A stretch of DNA of 64,000 nucleotides from Macrotis lagotis (GCF_037893015.1 NC_133665.1:41778154-41842153), one strand, 5' to 3'. Numbered from the stretch's first letter, positions 11,700 to 24,307 are shown. Translations and numbers: made by a program. The notes: generated from the sequence alone by a model not told the origin.

Positions 11700-12935
11700 T
11701 TAGAGCTATCCCTCTGAGCTAACCAACAATAGTCAGAATCTCCAGATTATGATTCAGTCTTGTTTTAAGTCCCTGTCTGGCTAGAGATTGCAGGTCCCTG
11801 TCCCAAAGAATTATCTCATTTGGGGTTAGAAATAGCCCAGATCTTCTCTGGCCAAAATATCAATGAATTTGAATCAGAATAAAATGTAAGCAAAAGAAAA
11901 AGAAAAAAATCATTCTTCACAATTCTAGACTGAATTTCTGCTTTTATTGTGTATTTCTGTCAACACAAATTAGTATTGAAATTAAGTCAGAGAAAAAAGT
12001 TCACTGTCTCCAACACAGAGTGTTTTATCACCCTTTGCTTCTACCTAGAAATTAGAGAAACTCTTGTAGAGGATGATAATAATATCATTCCATTTTATAG
12101 GTGGATATATTGAATTCTTGAAAAACAGCTTGAAAGTTATCATACTATAATCAAAAAGAAGATATCATTCCAGCATTCCAGAGACTATACTCAGATCATC
12201 TATAGATATGTTTGCTTTTATTCACCTTTTAGGAAATCAAGGACCAGTCTAATATTTCTATCAATACTTATGTGACATCAGGTTTTAGTTGTATAGTAGC
12301 TAATCAGTATGTCTCAGAGATATGATTTGGTTCATTATATATACAAGTCTGTACAACAATGAACTGTATCTCTACTATAGGCATGATTAAGTACAATTGG
12401 TATTGTGACTTCCAAGTCATATGTCTAAAATTTAAAATTTCTTTTCTAGTCACTTCTAAATTACTTGCCTTTTTCCTACAGCATAACTTATTTGGATTCC
12501 AGTAGTATTTATCTCAAAGCCAAACATCTGAATACTTGGGCAGTAAAAATGTTCCACGAAAAACCAACCTCTAGATATTTGACATCACTTATAAAAGGGA
12601 CCATACTGAGTTTCAGTCATGGGATCTCATAAAGAAGAAGTGGTTTCTCAGACATGGTAGATAGCAGAGTGATATCATATCACCTCCGTCAGGGATGATT
12701 TCAATTCTTCAATTTCAACAAATATGGAAAAAAAACTCCTGTATCACATGGTTGTCATCACTTTCCATTCTTTAGTAAGGAAAGGGAAAATCTACTTCCC
12801 TCCATGATAAAGTTTCCTATTTGGGCAAAATTAGGCAAAGCAAAGATCAGTAATAAGTCTTTGGCAAATTCACAGATAATTTGCTTCTTTGTGAATCCAA
12901 GGAAACAAAAGAATTAAAAAATAAATCTAGGAAAT
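11700..12935. other. Unassigned sequence, over 1.2 kb
   Basis: No gene found. A weak inverted MIR-like patch may lie at 12060-12200 (CATTTTATAGGTGGATATATTGAATTC). The rest is unremarkable. Confidence 0.4.
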
Positions 12936-12939
12936 TTAA

Positions 12940-13040
12940 AAGATTGAATGACTTGTTCAGTCAACTTGTAGATATCTGAAGCAGTACTCAAACTTGGTTC
13001 TTTCTGAATCCAAATTCCAGCCCCTAACTATGGTACCATC
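12940..13040 (-). repeat. MIR-like SINE fragment
   Basis: TGAATGACTTGTTCAGTCA, CTCAAACTTGGTTCTTTCTGAATCCAAATTCCAG and TATGGTACCATCTC follow the inverted MIR head. Confidence 0.5.
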
Positions 13041-13054
13041 TCCCAAGGCAAATC

Positions 13055-13200
13055 ATTGTATTCTGGAACAATTCTAATTGTTAGAAAAATTTTTGTTTAT
13101 ATCTAATCTAAATCTATCTCTTTGCAGCTTCCACCCATTGGTCCTAATCTACCTTGGGAGAATGGAAGAAGGAGAAAGGATTATGCAGAACCCCATCTCA
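13055..13200 (-). mobile_element. L3 (CR1-clade) fragment
   Basis: TAGAAAAATTTTTGTTTATATCTAATCTAAATCTATCTCTTTGCAGCTTCCACCCATTGGTCCTAATCTACC keeps the order of the antisense L3 3' region. A 132-codon open frame across it is not coding. Confidence 0.6.
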
Positions 13201-13759
13201 CCCATCCAAAATAATTATTTCACATATTATTATACTGTCCTATTCTCCTATTCATATTCTGATTCTTTTCTGCATGATCAAGAAACACATAATTATTTCT
13301 CTCTTCTTTGTCTTACAAAAGGGAGGAAACTTCAATCTATCAATGTAAGTTATCTTTTGATAGCCATAGGGGTGTGGGTTATGGGGTTATTGTTTGCAGA
13401 AAAAAATGGGAATGTATTTTTTCCTCTTTTGCTTTTTTTGACAAACAAAGGTATTCTTGTAATATTTCATTATTGATAAGATTTTCAAGTTACATAACAA
13501 GTTCTGGAGAAGTTTTTCAATTGTCCTAAGGTTCTATACACATCTTATTCATAAAAAGGTTATCTTTTCTTCCAAAGTTAGCCTTCTTTCTAACATTCCT
13601 ATTACTATGGAAGGCACCAGCATCTTTTGTATTTCTTATGAGTGCATTAGTAACATCTGAGTCATCCTCAACTCATTCTTATTTATAACCACTATTCTCC
13701 AACCATATGCAATATATTCATGAATTCTACCTCCTCAGCATTTCTCACATTCTCTCCCT

Positions 13760-14027
13760 TCTCTCCACTTAAATGACTACCACCCTGATCACCCCTCCCT
13801 TGGACTAAGATAATAGCTTTTGTCTGGGCCCCCTACATCCAGTCTCTCCCTGTCTCATCCCATCCTCCCCACTCCTGCCAAATCAGTATTCCCAAAGCTC
13901 AGGTTTGACCACATCATCCCTGATTGTTTCCAGGATAACATACAAACTCCTCAGCTGATCATTTAAAGCTCTTTAACAGTCTGATTCTAATTCACCTTTC
14001 CAAACTCTGCACTCTGCATTGGTCTCC

Positions 14028-14030
<3 letters not shown>
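13760..14030 (+). mobile_element. L2 LINE 3'-region relic, left part
   Basis: GTTTGACCACATCATCCCTG, CAGGATAACATACAAACTCCTCAG and ATTTAAAGCTCTTTAACAGTCTGATTCTAATTCACCTTTCC match the sense strand of the L2 3' region. It is split by the CT/CA block and resumes at 14125. Confidence 0.6.
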
Positions 14031-14123
<93 letters not shown>

Positions 14124-14124
14124 T
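14031..14124. repeat. (CT)n(CA)n microsatellite inside the L2 relic
   Basis: About 35 uninterrupted CT units followed by about 11 CA units. It sits where the L2 relic should be continuous, so it expanded after L2 insertion. Open frames of Ser-Leu or Glu-Arg repeats here are artefacts. Confidence 0.95.
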
Positions 14125-14290
14125 ACATTTTACTACAGTCCATTCAAATTGGTCTCTTTGCTCTTCTCCTATCTCTGTCTTTGCACCAACTATTCCCAGA
14201 TGCTGGAATTTTCTCCTTCTCCTCTTCCTCCTGGAAACTATTATCATGTGACACTCCCTTCAAGACATTTTTCTGTTTCTCTAGTTTCTC
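14125..14290 (+). mobile_element. L2 LINE 3'-region relic, right part
   Basis: Continues in L2 order after the microsatellite: GTCTTTGCACCAACTATTCCCAGATGCTGGAATTTTCTCC, then GACACTCCCTTCAAGACATTTTTC. Confidence 0.6.
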
Positions 14291-14314
14291 TCTCTCACCC
14301 CCCTCTCTCTCTTT

Positions 14315-14342
14315 AGATAGATAGATACAGATAGAGATAGAG

Positions 14343-14389
<47 letters not shown>

Positions 14390-14393
14390 GATA
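14315..14393. repeat. (GATA)n microsatellite
   Basis: AGATAGATAGATA with one interruption, then at least 12 GATA units. A second GATA block lies at 31.87-31.95 kb. Confidence 0.95.
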
Positions 14394-14514
14394 AATACAT
14401 ATGCATATATTGTAAATATGTGTTTATACTACTGGCATATCTATGTACATGCTATTACAAACACACACACATAAACATACAAATATAAACTTCTTGAGGC
14501 ATCTTCTTTCTCCA

Positions 14515-14765
14515 GGCCTTGATATATAAACTTTTTGGTCTCAGAAACCCTTTATACTCTTAAAAAAATTAATGGAGAACCTCTTGCTCTTCACTGAGGA
14601 GTTTTTGTTTAAGTGGTTTATATCTATTGATATGGTATATACCACATTAGAAGTAAAACATCTTAGTTTTATTTCAAAAAGCTTAATCCTCATGGATCCT
14701 CTGAAGTTCATCTTGGGAAACCTAGAGGTCCTCAGACCACACTTTGAGAGTCATTTTTTTAAAAA
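14515..14765. repeat. Probable ancient DNA-transposon relic
   Basis: TGGTCTCAGAAACCCTTTATACTCTTAAAAAAATTAATGG and the later CTTTGTTTAAGTGG / TATTGATATGG... CCACATTAGAAG resemble a mammal-wide hAT-type repeat. The 74-codon open frame inside is incidental. Family uncertain. Confidence 0.35.
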
Positions 14766-14894
14766 GTCTAACAAATTTTATTTTATGATTGATTAATTGG
14801 TTAAAGGATTGTAAATTGTAATTGTTAATTGCTTCACTCAATGACATAATAAATTTATTACTAATACTCACAGGAATTATATTGAAATAGTTTT

Positions 14895-15070
14895 TTTAGG
14901 TATACAGAGCATTTTTCTCATAGTCACACTAGAAGGAAGATAGTATGACTATTATCTCTATTCTACAAAGGAGAGAACTGAAATACAGAGATTAGGCAGC
15001 TTGCCTAGAGATATGCATCCAAAAAGTAGCAAAGTCAAGAACCTGATACTAAAAAAATATAGACCTGATA
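14895..15070 (-). repeat. MIR-like SINE relic
   Basis: TATTATCTCTATTCTACAAAGGAGAGAACTGAAATACAGAGATTAGGCAGCTTGCC is the inverted CORE-SINE pattern. A local repeated phrase (ACCTGATACTAAAAAAA) occurs twice at 15041-15080. Confidence 0.5.
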
Positions 15071-15104
15071 CTAAAAAAAAGTGTTCTTACTACTGTCATA
15101 CAAT

Positions 15105-16200
15105 CATCAGGAATTTATGAAGTACTAACTCTGTTCCAGACACTGTGATGGTTGCAGGGATACAAACCCCAAAATGGAATTATCTTTGCCCTTATTTTTC
15201 AATCCATTGGAGATATGTACATTTATTGGTATAAATATACACAAAATTAATATAAAATTATTTCCATATAAAATTGAAAATGAATGTTGAAAGCTACCTT
15301 TGTATGTAATTGAATATATTTGTGTAAAAATGGTTAAAATTTGAAAGTAAAAAAACAAATAAAATTATTTTCTAAAAACTCCATGCAGAAGGTGGCAATT
15401 GAGTTGAGTACTGAAAAAAAACTAGGGATTCTTATAGACAGAGGTGAGGAAAGAATGCATTCCAAACAATAGAACAGCCAAAGCAAAGACCTGGGGGAAA
15501 AAACAGTAAAAAGACAGGAAATGGAGTATCTTATGAACAGTAAGATCAGATTAATTTAAACATAGAGTTGGTATAATAAGGCTGAAAAGGTAGTTTACAG
15601 TCAGGTTGTGAAGCCATTCACTTGAGCCTAGAAACAACAGGAAGATTCTTGTGGGGATTTTTTAGCAAAGAAGGGACATAATCATATCTATATTTTAGGA
15701 GAGGAGGATGGATCAGAGACAGAAGAGATTCAAAGTAAGAACAATTAGGAGACAACCGCACTGTCCATGGAGCTGTACTATCATATTTCTTATAGTAAAT
15801 AATTAGCATGGCCAGTAAATATAATAAGAAAAATGCAATTCATATTAAGCAGTGGGTATACAGCTAAAAAGGTATGTTGAAATAAGAGTCAGATGAATTT
15901 TATCTTAGATGCCACAGGAAAAATCATTACTTAAGTAGAAAAAGTAGAGAATTCCTGTAGGAAAGGGAATGAAGACTATACAATTCATTCATTGTCATCC
16001 AACAATGCCAAATGCTACAGAGGAGTCAAGCAGGATATGAACTAAATAAAAGTCTAAATCATTGAGTATTGTGATTAGGAGACCATTAGTGACCTTTGAA
16101 GAACAGTTTTGTAAAATTTTGGAGAATGTAAAGGTTTAAGAAGAGAGTGGGTGACGAGGAAGTAGGGACATCAGCTGTAGACAATTTTTTTCCAGAAATC
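15105..16200 (+). repeat. Long interspersed repeat relic shared with 41.85-42.2 kb
   Basis: After GACACTGTGATGGTTGCAGGGATACAAA and a diverged middle, the order is GCAGAAGGTGGCAATTGAGTTG, AGGGATTCTTATAGACAGAGGTGAGG, GCATTCCAAACAATAGAACAGCCAAAGCAAAGACC, ATAATAAGGCTGAAAAGGTAG, GTGAAGCCATTCA, and later CCATTAGTGACCTTTGAAGAACAG and GACGAGGAAGTAGGGACATCAGC. The phrase ATAAGGCTGAAAAGGTAG has a counterpart near 41960. Non-coding and old. I know this repeat class as widespread in therians but do not assign a name. Confidence 0.5.
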
Positions 16201-17485
16201 ATTTTTTAGGTCTCAAGAACACCCAGAAATAGCACGAGGATATGAAAGACAGCTTGCCCTTTTGGCAATCACCTAAGAAATTACCAAGGCAGAGAAATCC
16301 TTGTTGTCTATGAACTTGAACTGAACTTTGCTTTATTTATTTTACTAAGTAGAAAAATAGTAACTTTTCCAACTTTTCTCTTAGTGCCAAGGATAAGATC
16401 ATCCTAATAGATTACCCAGGCTCACAATTTTGGTGTTATCATCAAAGCTCAAGATAATATATTTTCTATTAAGTTATACCAGTTCTAAATCTATGGTCCA
16501 AGAGTCTATGACTCTAAACTTCTTTCTCATTATAGCACATTACAATTATTTATTACCCAGAGGTTCTTGGTTTTGTTGTAAAAGTAAGAGAAAAATTCTG
16601 TTTCTTTAGCACCATTAAGAGTTCAAAATTCCTACCCTTATCTCTTTAACTTTCTTAGCATAAGCCCCCCTCAAACAGCACTAGATATTTGGGCAATATG
16701 CTAAATAGTTCCTCTGTAGAATCTAGTCAAATGAAAGACAATCTTTTGAACCTAAATTGAGTACTTCATTGATGGTAATGCCAGCTAATTTGTGTTATGT
16801 TGTTTTCATTGTTCAACATTTTATGATCTACTTCATCCTAGTCAATATTCTTTCTAAGTCCACATAGTTTGAAATAAGTTCTGGAAACACTGGCTACTTG
16901 CCAAGCTACAAAAATAAACCTTCAGCCTCCATTAAGTTAAATTTCTGAGTCACATTTTCAAAAAAGTGACAGCTGTCTTAGAGTGGAAAGCATCCGTATT
17001 TATCAAAGACCTTCAATCATCCTTAAATTTTGTGGCATAATACCAGAGATTCGCTCCATAATCTTGGAGCCCATGACAAATTTGTGGAAGCATTAACCCT
17101 TATATAAGATTCTTGAAGCTTAACAAGCTTTTGTTCTTCTCAAGAAGTGATTCATGAACTTGAGATCTGCAGATAACAACATGACAATTCCTATGATATA
17201 GATGTTTCCAACATAGCTATAGGAAAAAACTGAACATTTTACTTTAACAGAATCACAATCCTCCTCATCCAGAAAATGTCCTTCTTTAAAAATCATGAAT
17301 ACTATTCTTGATACTTTTCCTACCTTTCCTTCACTGATCTTTGAAACAAGCACAAATAACTATCTGTAAATGCCTGGGATCATGACTAAACATGAAAAAG
17401 GAACTCACAAGACAAAAGTAGAAAGACTAAAGAAATTTGTAGAGATAGATAAGTAGATGTGATAGCCTCCCTATCATTCATTTTA
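16200..17485. other. Unassigned sequence, about 1.3 kb
   Basis: No gene, RNA or clear repeat found. A 77-codon minus-strand open frame at 17120-17353 has no domain. Confidence 0.4.
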
Positions 17486-17489
17486 TTCT

Positions 17490-19100
17490 TTTTAAAAAAA
17501 GTTTTATTGATGCCTTTTGTTTTTGCATCACCTAAATCTCCAAGTATACTTCCCCCTCCCCACACTTTCTATCTTGTGATTCTCTCCTTGTGACAAAGAA
17601 AAAACAATTGAACAAATCCAACTTGTATCTACCCTGTTTCTTTTACTATCACAAAATTTGAGGCTGAGAATAATTTGCTACATATACAAGCTCTTTCTGT
17701 CTTTAATTTCATTGGAGTACATACAGGTTCAGTATCTCAAATTAAAAAAGATAAGTGTATTTTAGCCATTTGAATATAATTCTAAATCATTTCCAGAATG
17801 ATGGCACCAAATCATAATTTCAACAATAGAAATATTTCCATATTTTTTTCATCTTTGCTCATTTTTAAGATCTGTAGTAAGACCTGAGTTGTAACTTTTT
17901 ATTTCTCTTCTTTTCAGTGATTTTTGTACTTCTCACAGTTGTTAATAACTTGCAATGCCTTTGAAAACTATTTCCTATATCCTTTGATCACTTATCTATT
18001 GGGGAATGGCTGTTGGCCTTAAAGTCTAATATTTCAGTTTTAAAATATTAGAACTACCCTAAGACTTTGAGAGTATATTTAGTATTCCACATATATACAT
18101 ATGTATATATTGACTATCAGACATTTTTCAGAGACAACTGATGCAAAAATTGTTTTCCAGTTGACAATTTCTAATTTTACCCCAGCTACATTGAGATTGT
18201 TTAAGCTTTCCAATTTCACTTAATCAAAATTATCCATTTTCTCTCATGATTCTCTATGTTTTCTATCTCTTGTATATTAATTTGCTCACTAGCAGGGTTA
18301 TAAAAGTTCTTCCATATCCTACAATCTTTTTATGATGTTCTCATTTATATTTTGGTCATTTATCCTTTGAAACTTATTGCAGTATATGGTGAAGGATGTT
18401 GATCTAAACTTATTTTTTTCCCAAACTATTTTCCAAATTTATTGGTTATTGTCAAATAAATAGTGCTTCTTTAAATAACTTAAATTCTTAGCTTTATCAA
18501 ACATTGAGCTTTTGAGTTCAATTGCTTCTGCTTCTTGCTTATCTGATCTACTCACTGATCAACCTTTCTATTTTTTAACTAGTACCAAATATTATTGATA
18601 ATCACTGATTTTAAAATATAACTTGAGGTCTTAACTTAAATGCTATATGTTTTTCATTATTTCCCTTATAGTTTTTGTCTCTATTGTGATTCCAAATGAG
18701 CTTTGCTGCTATTTTGTCAACTATATCTCTTAGGAGTTTAATAACGATAACCAAAAAATGTGTAAATTTATATAGGCAATATATTCATTTGTTATTTGTC
18801 AGTGTAGCCCAAGCATGAGCAAAAATTCTCCTTCTCATTCTTTGTTTTCTTCATTTCTATAAAAAATTAAATTATGTTGTTATAAGTCTTGAATATATCT
18901 TGGTAGATTTATTACCAGATAGCTTATATACATTATAGTTATTTTGAATAGAATTCTTCCCATATTTTCCTTCTGAATTTTGATTACTGTATAGAAAATG
19001 CTAAAGATGTTTGCATACTTGTTTTGTATCATGTTAGTTTATTGAAGCTAGTAGTAGTCTCAATTAGTTTCTTTACTGATTCTCTGCAGTTTTCTAAAGA
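17490..19100 (-). mobile_element. L1 ORF2 3' half and 3' UTR relic
   Basis: Plus-strand text is the complement of marsupial L1 ORF2: CCTTTGATCACTTATCTATTGGGGAATGGC, ATCAAAATTATCCATTTTCTC, GTTGATCTAAACTTATTTTTTTCCCAAACTATTTTCC, GTAGCCCAAGCATGAGCAA and TTTTGTATCATGTTAGTTTATTG. The order runs from the 3' UTR at the left to the polymerase region at the right. Stops throughout; no intact protein. Confidence 0.75.
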
Positions 19101-19109
19101 AAACAATTT

Positions 19110-20145
19110 GGAGGGAGCAAAATGAACATTTTTTTCCTGAGTTTTCTCCTCTAAAAATGTTAAGAGCCACATCAAACTGAATTCTGAGGCAGATAACCAA
19201 TAAAAAAAGTCACAGTAAATAATTTTTCCAGTCCAAGTCAAATTAGAAGGACAAAAAAAGAAGTCTGTGAACAATGAAATTGGGGCTGATCAGCACAGTA
19301 GAAATAGAAAGTGGTAGAAGTAGCACTATTTCAGCTATGGGCTTTGAAGTTGGCAGCAGCAATGGCAACAGCAGCACTAAGAGCATTGAATTCACAGGAA
19401 AAGGAAGGGAACTGAGCACCTGGTAAGAAAGGGATTCCAGTGAACCCCTATACTAATATAGATCACAGGATTGGGCATTATTTGGCAGCTCTATCACCCT
19501 TACTCAACTCTGAGTCATAGTTCTAGGGCTGCCTGCTACCCATTACCCAATTCTGGGTCACAATCCCCAGGGTTACAAAAGAGCAGGGAAATCTGTAAGT
19601 TTCAAAGTACAGTCCAGGAAGAAAATGATAAGATCTCTCTCCATATGATACCTCTCAGGAAACACTAAAAAGTTACAGGTACCCACTAAATTGTAGAAGC
19701 TTATAAAAGGCAGAAACTAGGATGAGCTATCCTCCAGAACCCCAGAGGTGAATAAAATTCAATTCTAACATAAAGTTCAAAGTCAAAAAACAGACTGGGA
19801 AAAGGGAATCTGATTAAAAAGATATTGACAAAGAAGTTCCAAACACAAATTCAAAAGACACTGACTTGAAAACACAAAAAAGTATCAACATATTGCATAT
19901 TGGACACGAAACTCACAAGAACTCCTAGAAAAGCTAAAGAGATTTTTTTTAAGAGCAAAAAAAAATTTCAAAAATCATAAGTATTGCAAGGGAAAAATTG
20001 AGGGAAAATGAGAACATTGCAAGAAAATTATAAAAAAGATAATATCTTGGTGAAAGAGGTACAAATGCACTGGATACTCCTTAAAATTCAAAACTGGCTA
20101 AATGGTAAAAAGAGGTTCAAAAACCTCCTTGAAGCAAATAACATT
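19110..20145 (+). mobile_element. L1/HAL1 5' region and ORF1 relic, left part
   Basis: The 5' UTR-like part includes CCCATTACCCAATTCTGGGTCACAATCCCCAGGG and AGAACCCCAGAGGTGAATA. From about 19900 the text follows L1 ORF1 coiled-coil coding sequence, for example TACTCCTTAAAATTCAAAACTGGCTAAATGG. Interrupted by the SINE at 20161. Confidence 0.65.
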
Positions 20146-20324
20146 AAAAATTAGAATTGAGGGCGGCTAGGTGACATAGTGGATAAAGCACCAGCCCTGG
20201 AGTCAGGAGTACCTGGGTTCAAATCCGGTCTCAGACACTTAATAATTACCCAGCTGTGTGGCCTTGGGCAAGCCACTTAACCCCATTTGCCTTACAAAAA
20301 AAAACTAAAAAAAATTAGAATTGA
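20146..20324 (+). mobile_element. tRNA-derived SINE (CCTTGCAAAAACC family) with perfect duplication
   Basis: SINE body 20161 to about 20310. It is flanked by AAAATTAGAATTGA (14 bp) at 20147-20160 and 20311-20324. Head GGGCGGCTAGGTGACATAGTG, B box GGTTCAAATCCGG, core TAATTACCCAGCTGTGTGGC. The duplication lies in L1 ORF1 text, so the SINE is younger than that relic. Confidence 0.95.
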
Positions 20325-20905
20325 TCAAGTGGAAGCTAATAACTCTATAAGACATCAAAAACAATAAAACAAGATCAAAAGATATTTTGTAAAAACAAGA
20401 AAATATAAAATATTTCATAGAAACAACTGACTTAGATAATAGATCAAGGAGAGGTTTAAGAATTATTATAAAGAATAATCCTATACATCATATTTCAAGA
20501 AATTATAAAGTAAAACTTCTCAGATATCTTAGAATCAGAGGAAAAGTAAAAAAGTAGAATAATTCACCAATTACCTCCTAAAAGAAATCCTAAAATAAAA
20601 ATTCTCAAAAATATTATAGTCAAATTCTAGAAATCTAAGATTAAGATCAAGAAGAAAATACAAGTAGTCAGGAAGAAAACTTCAAATATCTTGTGAGTTA
20701 AAGGCAGGTTCACACAAGTTTTAGCAGCTGCCACTCTAAAATGATGAGAGTTTGAAATATGTTGTTACTCTGAAGGCAAAGGAACTTTGATTATAATTTT
20801 TAAAAAAATCTATCCAGTAAAATTTGGTATAATTCAAAAAGGGGAAATGGACTTACTTAAGTAGGAGACTTTTAAACATTCCTGCTAAAAAAGACCATTT
20901 GCTAT
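20325..20905 (+). mobile_element. L1/HAL1 ORF1 relic, right part
   Basis: Continues ORF1: GATCAAGTGGAAGCTAATAACTC, GAGAGGTTTAAGAATTATTATA, CCAATTACCTCCTAAAAGAAATCC, ATATTATAGTCAAATTCTAGAAATC, AATCTATCCAGTAAAATTTGG. Indels break every frame. Confidence 0.7.
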
Positions 20906-21142
20906 TGTTGTTCAGTCAGTCAAGTCCAACTCTTGTGATCCCCAAAAAGGGTTTCTTGGCAAAGATGTTTTAGTTGTTTGCCACTTCCTTCTCCAGCTCA
21001 TTTTATAGAGGAGGAAACTGGGATAAATGGGGTTAAGTGACTTGCCCAGAGTCACATAGCTAATAAGTGTCTGAGGTCATATTTGAATTCAGGTCTTTTT
21101 GTCTCCAGGTCTGATGTCACTGTGCCACCTAGCTGCCTCTCA
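20906..21142 (-). mobile_element. Longer tRNA-derived CORE-SINE (Mar1-like)
   Basis: On the minus strand: GAGGCAGCTAGGTGGCACAG, ACCTGAATTCAAATATGACC, TTAGCTATGTGACTCTGGGC, then AGTTTCCTCCTCTATAAAATG, AAGGAAGTGGCAAAC, TTGCCAAGAAACCC and GACTGACTGAACAACAATAG. The extended second half separates it from the short SINE family. A second copy is at 54478-54708, a 3' half at 31373-31497. Confidence 0.8.
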
Positions 21143-21399
21143 TAGTCAAGTAAATATTGGACTTTTAAAATGTACTAATTTTTCCATAACTTCTTCAAAA
21201 GCCATGATATTATATCACTAAGAAGTATTCCATTCCCTAATTATTCTTTTTTTTCAAACTATAATCAATTTATAACACAAATTCTTTAAAGTTCCCACTA
21301 TAGAAATACAATCCTCAGGAGCTAAAGTATCATGTAAAATAAAATCACTTCATGATCTATTTATACTCACCCCCTCTAAGTAACTTCCTTCAACTATAA

Positions 21400-23045
21400 A
21401 CAACAGTGATGGTCTAAAGTATCAGCCAAAACATCATTTTTCCCTTTCCATTTGTATTTTTATGCATCTCTTGAGTCTTGCATTTGAAGATCAAATTTCA
21501 TGTCCATTTTAGTCTTTTTATCAGATAATTTTTGAAATTCTTCTATTTCCTTGAAATACACCTTTTCTCTCTGAAAGAATATGCTGAATTTTGCAGGGTA
21601 GTTGATTCTTGTTTTAATCCAAGGTCCTTTGACCTTCAGAATATCACATTCCAGGTCCTCCAGTCCTTTAAAGTTGAAGCTGATACATTCTGCATAACCT
21701 GATTTCAGTTCCTTGGTATTTAAATTGCTTCTTTTTGGCTGTTTGCAGTATTTTCTCCTTAGGCTAAAAATTCAGAAATTGGCTTTAAATGTTTATTCTG
21801 GTATCTCTTTCTGTATTCTTTCAAGAACAATTTTATCATCTTTTTCTAGGCTATTAGGACAATTTTCCATGATAATTTTCTGAAAAATATTTTCCAGGCT
21901 CTTTTTTTTGACCAAAGTTTTCAGGATAGATCAATAATTCCTTAGATTATCTCTTCTAGATCTATTTTCCAATTTAGTCATTTTTCTAAGAGATACTTTA
22001 CATTTTCTTCTATTTTTTTCAGCTTTTTGGTTTTGTTTGATGTAATTTTGATGCCTCATAGAGTTTCTATTTGTCCAATTTTATTTTTACAGTCATTCAA
22101 TTTCAATTTTTTACACTTTTATTTTCTTCAATTCACTTTTATGCTTCCTTTTCCAGTTGGTTAATTTTACTTTTTGATGAGTTATATTCTTTTACCAGTT
22201 GATTATTTTTACTTTTAAAGGAGTTGATTTCATAAGTCAATTTTTCATAATGACTCTCATTTCTCTTCTCCATTTTTCTTCTTTGTCTCTTCTTTGGATT
22301 TTAAAAATCCTTTTTTGAACCCTTCCAAGAGGTCTTTTTGGATTTGAGATCAACTCATAAACTTCTTTGAGGCTTCACTAGGAATTTTGTCACTACTTTC
22401 CTCCCCTGAGAAGGCATTTTTATTGTCCCAATCAGAATACTAACTATCTATGGCTATTGGTCTTTGGTTGTTTTTGCTCATTTTGATAATTGGGCTCTGC
22501 TCCTGGGGCACAGGAAGTATAGGCCCAAGCTTTATGTGCTGGGACTGGGATCTGGTCTCTGGCTTATTGCTTGCCTGTAGCACTACCAATGTAATGGTTT
22601 GCTGCATCTTTAATACCAAGGTATTATCTATGCAGAGGTTTGTTCTCACCTTTATGCCGAGGTGTTTTCTATGCAATGGTTTGTCCCATGCATTAGGGTA
22701 GCCCAATCCAATCCCACCTGTTAAATCAGCATTCATGGGACTTAAATTTTGTCTTCCAAGCTTGGATTGGAACCATCACTGTTGGTGTGTTGCATTATTG
22801 ACTTGCTGAGCCTTGACATAGACTGTTTTCCAGTTCTCCTGCCAACACTGGACTATACTTCCTTTTTACCCAGAAGAGACAGACCTTTACTTAAGTTCTT
22901 CATGATATTTTGAGTTGAGAACTTGTTTCATTCTTTTTTTGTGGGATCTGTGGCTATGTGTAGTGGCTTCATTTAAAGTTGTTTTGCAAAAACTCTGAGA
23001 GCTTCCTAGTTTAACACCTCCATCTTGGCTCTGCCCAGAGGAACT
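21400..23045 (-). mobile_element. L1/HAL1 5' end and ORF1 relic
   Basis: On the minus strand the element starts at the L1-like 5' end near 23045 (plus text CACCTCCATCTTGGCTCTGCCCAGAGG) and runs through ORF1 to the C-terminal phrase complementary to CTTGCATTTGAAGATCAAATTTC (21478-21500). It faces the plus-strand ORF1 relic at 19.1-20.9 kb. The 83-98 codon frames at 22440-22736 come from the 5' UTR and are not host genes. Confidence 0.7.
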
Positions 23046-24305
23046 TTTAATTATTCTTAATGTTTTAAAGATAAAATAATTTCTTCTTATAACAAATACC
23101 ATTATTTTTTTCTTTACAAATTCAATGTATTAACTCCTAATTAGCTTCCAATTCAACTACTTGAATTTGAGGTAGCAATATATAAGTACTATTAAATAGC
23201 TCTACCAAATGAAGAAATGGTGATTCCTTCCCCAATATCTCCCAGTCCCCTCTGCCCTCCACTACCATACTGTATTAGGCTTAAGGCGTTCAGGCTAAAT
23301 TACCAAGGAAATGCAATCCTTAGATCTATAAGTCACATGAAAGAAATGAATGAAGGTGTGAATTTTCTTCATGGAAAAATATAGTTCCTTAGTAAGCAGG
23401 GACAAAATACGGACACCTGATTCATTAAATGAAAATCAGTATCTAAGGAAAAAGATCAAACTCTATGGCTATTTTCCGACTGATGTTAAAAGATTTGCAT
23501 AAGCCTAAGCTTGTGAGCACACTGTCTCACCATTGCACAAAGTGATTAGGTAAGCCAGGTACCATTCTTTGAATTTCTCCAATAATTGTAGCCAGGGCTG
23601 TAGAATATGCATTTAAGAAGTCTGCCTCCACAGGTAGTTTTGGCATGTAATATCCTCATGAGGGCCTCAATACCAAAATCCAACTCTATAATTCTACATG
23701 CCTGAATAAATAAAAAGCCTTGGTTTTCCTAGTAAACTTCTAAAGGTATCATGTTGATTGATAGAATCATGTTCTTTTCAGTTCAACAGATCCATCTGTG
23801 CCAAAAATGATTCCTTTTTCACCATTACTTGGAAGCACATAAACTGCTCCTTTGACTGTGATCTTCTTTAGAAAAATTGTATGTTAATTCAATTATTTCT
23901 TTACATGCCAGATCATTTTATTATTGACTTCATATTTCAAAATTTTAAATGAATCTCTAAGATTTACTACTTCTACATATGTACAGTTGAAAGTGACATT
24001 CTGAGTGAAAAAAAGTTCATTATTAATTATTACACATAACTCCATTTCTGGAGAATCCATTTTGTAGTTATTTGATGATAGTCTGGATTCTGCTGACTTT
24101 GAACTTTGTTTAGATTTTGAGTCTAGTATAATTTCAATATTTGCCATGGCCCATGTCTAGATTTGGCTCTGCTAGAAAGACTAGAACTGAATATAGGATT
24201 TGACATTCAAACACAAGATTCAATAAAAGCATTAAAATGTAAGCATGAGTGAGAAATCATAAGGAATTTAATAAATTTAGACTGTTTATATTGCCATATG
24301 GGATT
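23045..24305. other. Unassigned sequence, about 1.25 kb
   Basis: No gene, RNA or clear repeat recognised. An 84-codon minus-strand frame (23893-24147) has no signal, domain or family resemblance. Confidence 0.4.
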
Positions 24306-24307
24306 AT

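Noticed and set aside
13078-13476. 132-codon frame with hydrophobic C-terminus
   Set aside because: Its first part lies in an inverted L3 fragment; hydrophobic look comes from T-rich composition.
13987-14324. Frames with Arg-Glu or Ser-Leu repeats and His-Thr repeats
   Set aside because: Artefacts of (CT)n(CA)n inside an L2 relic.
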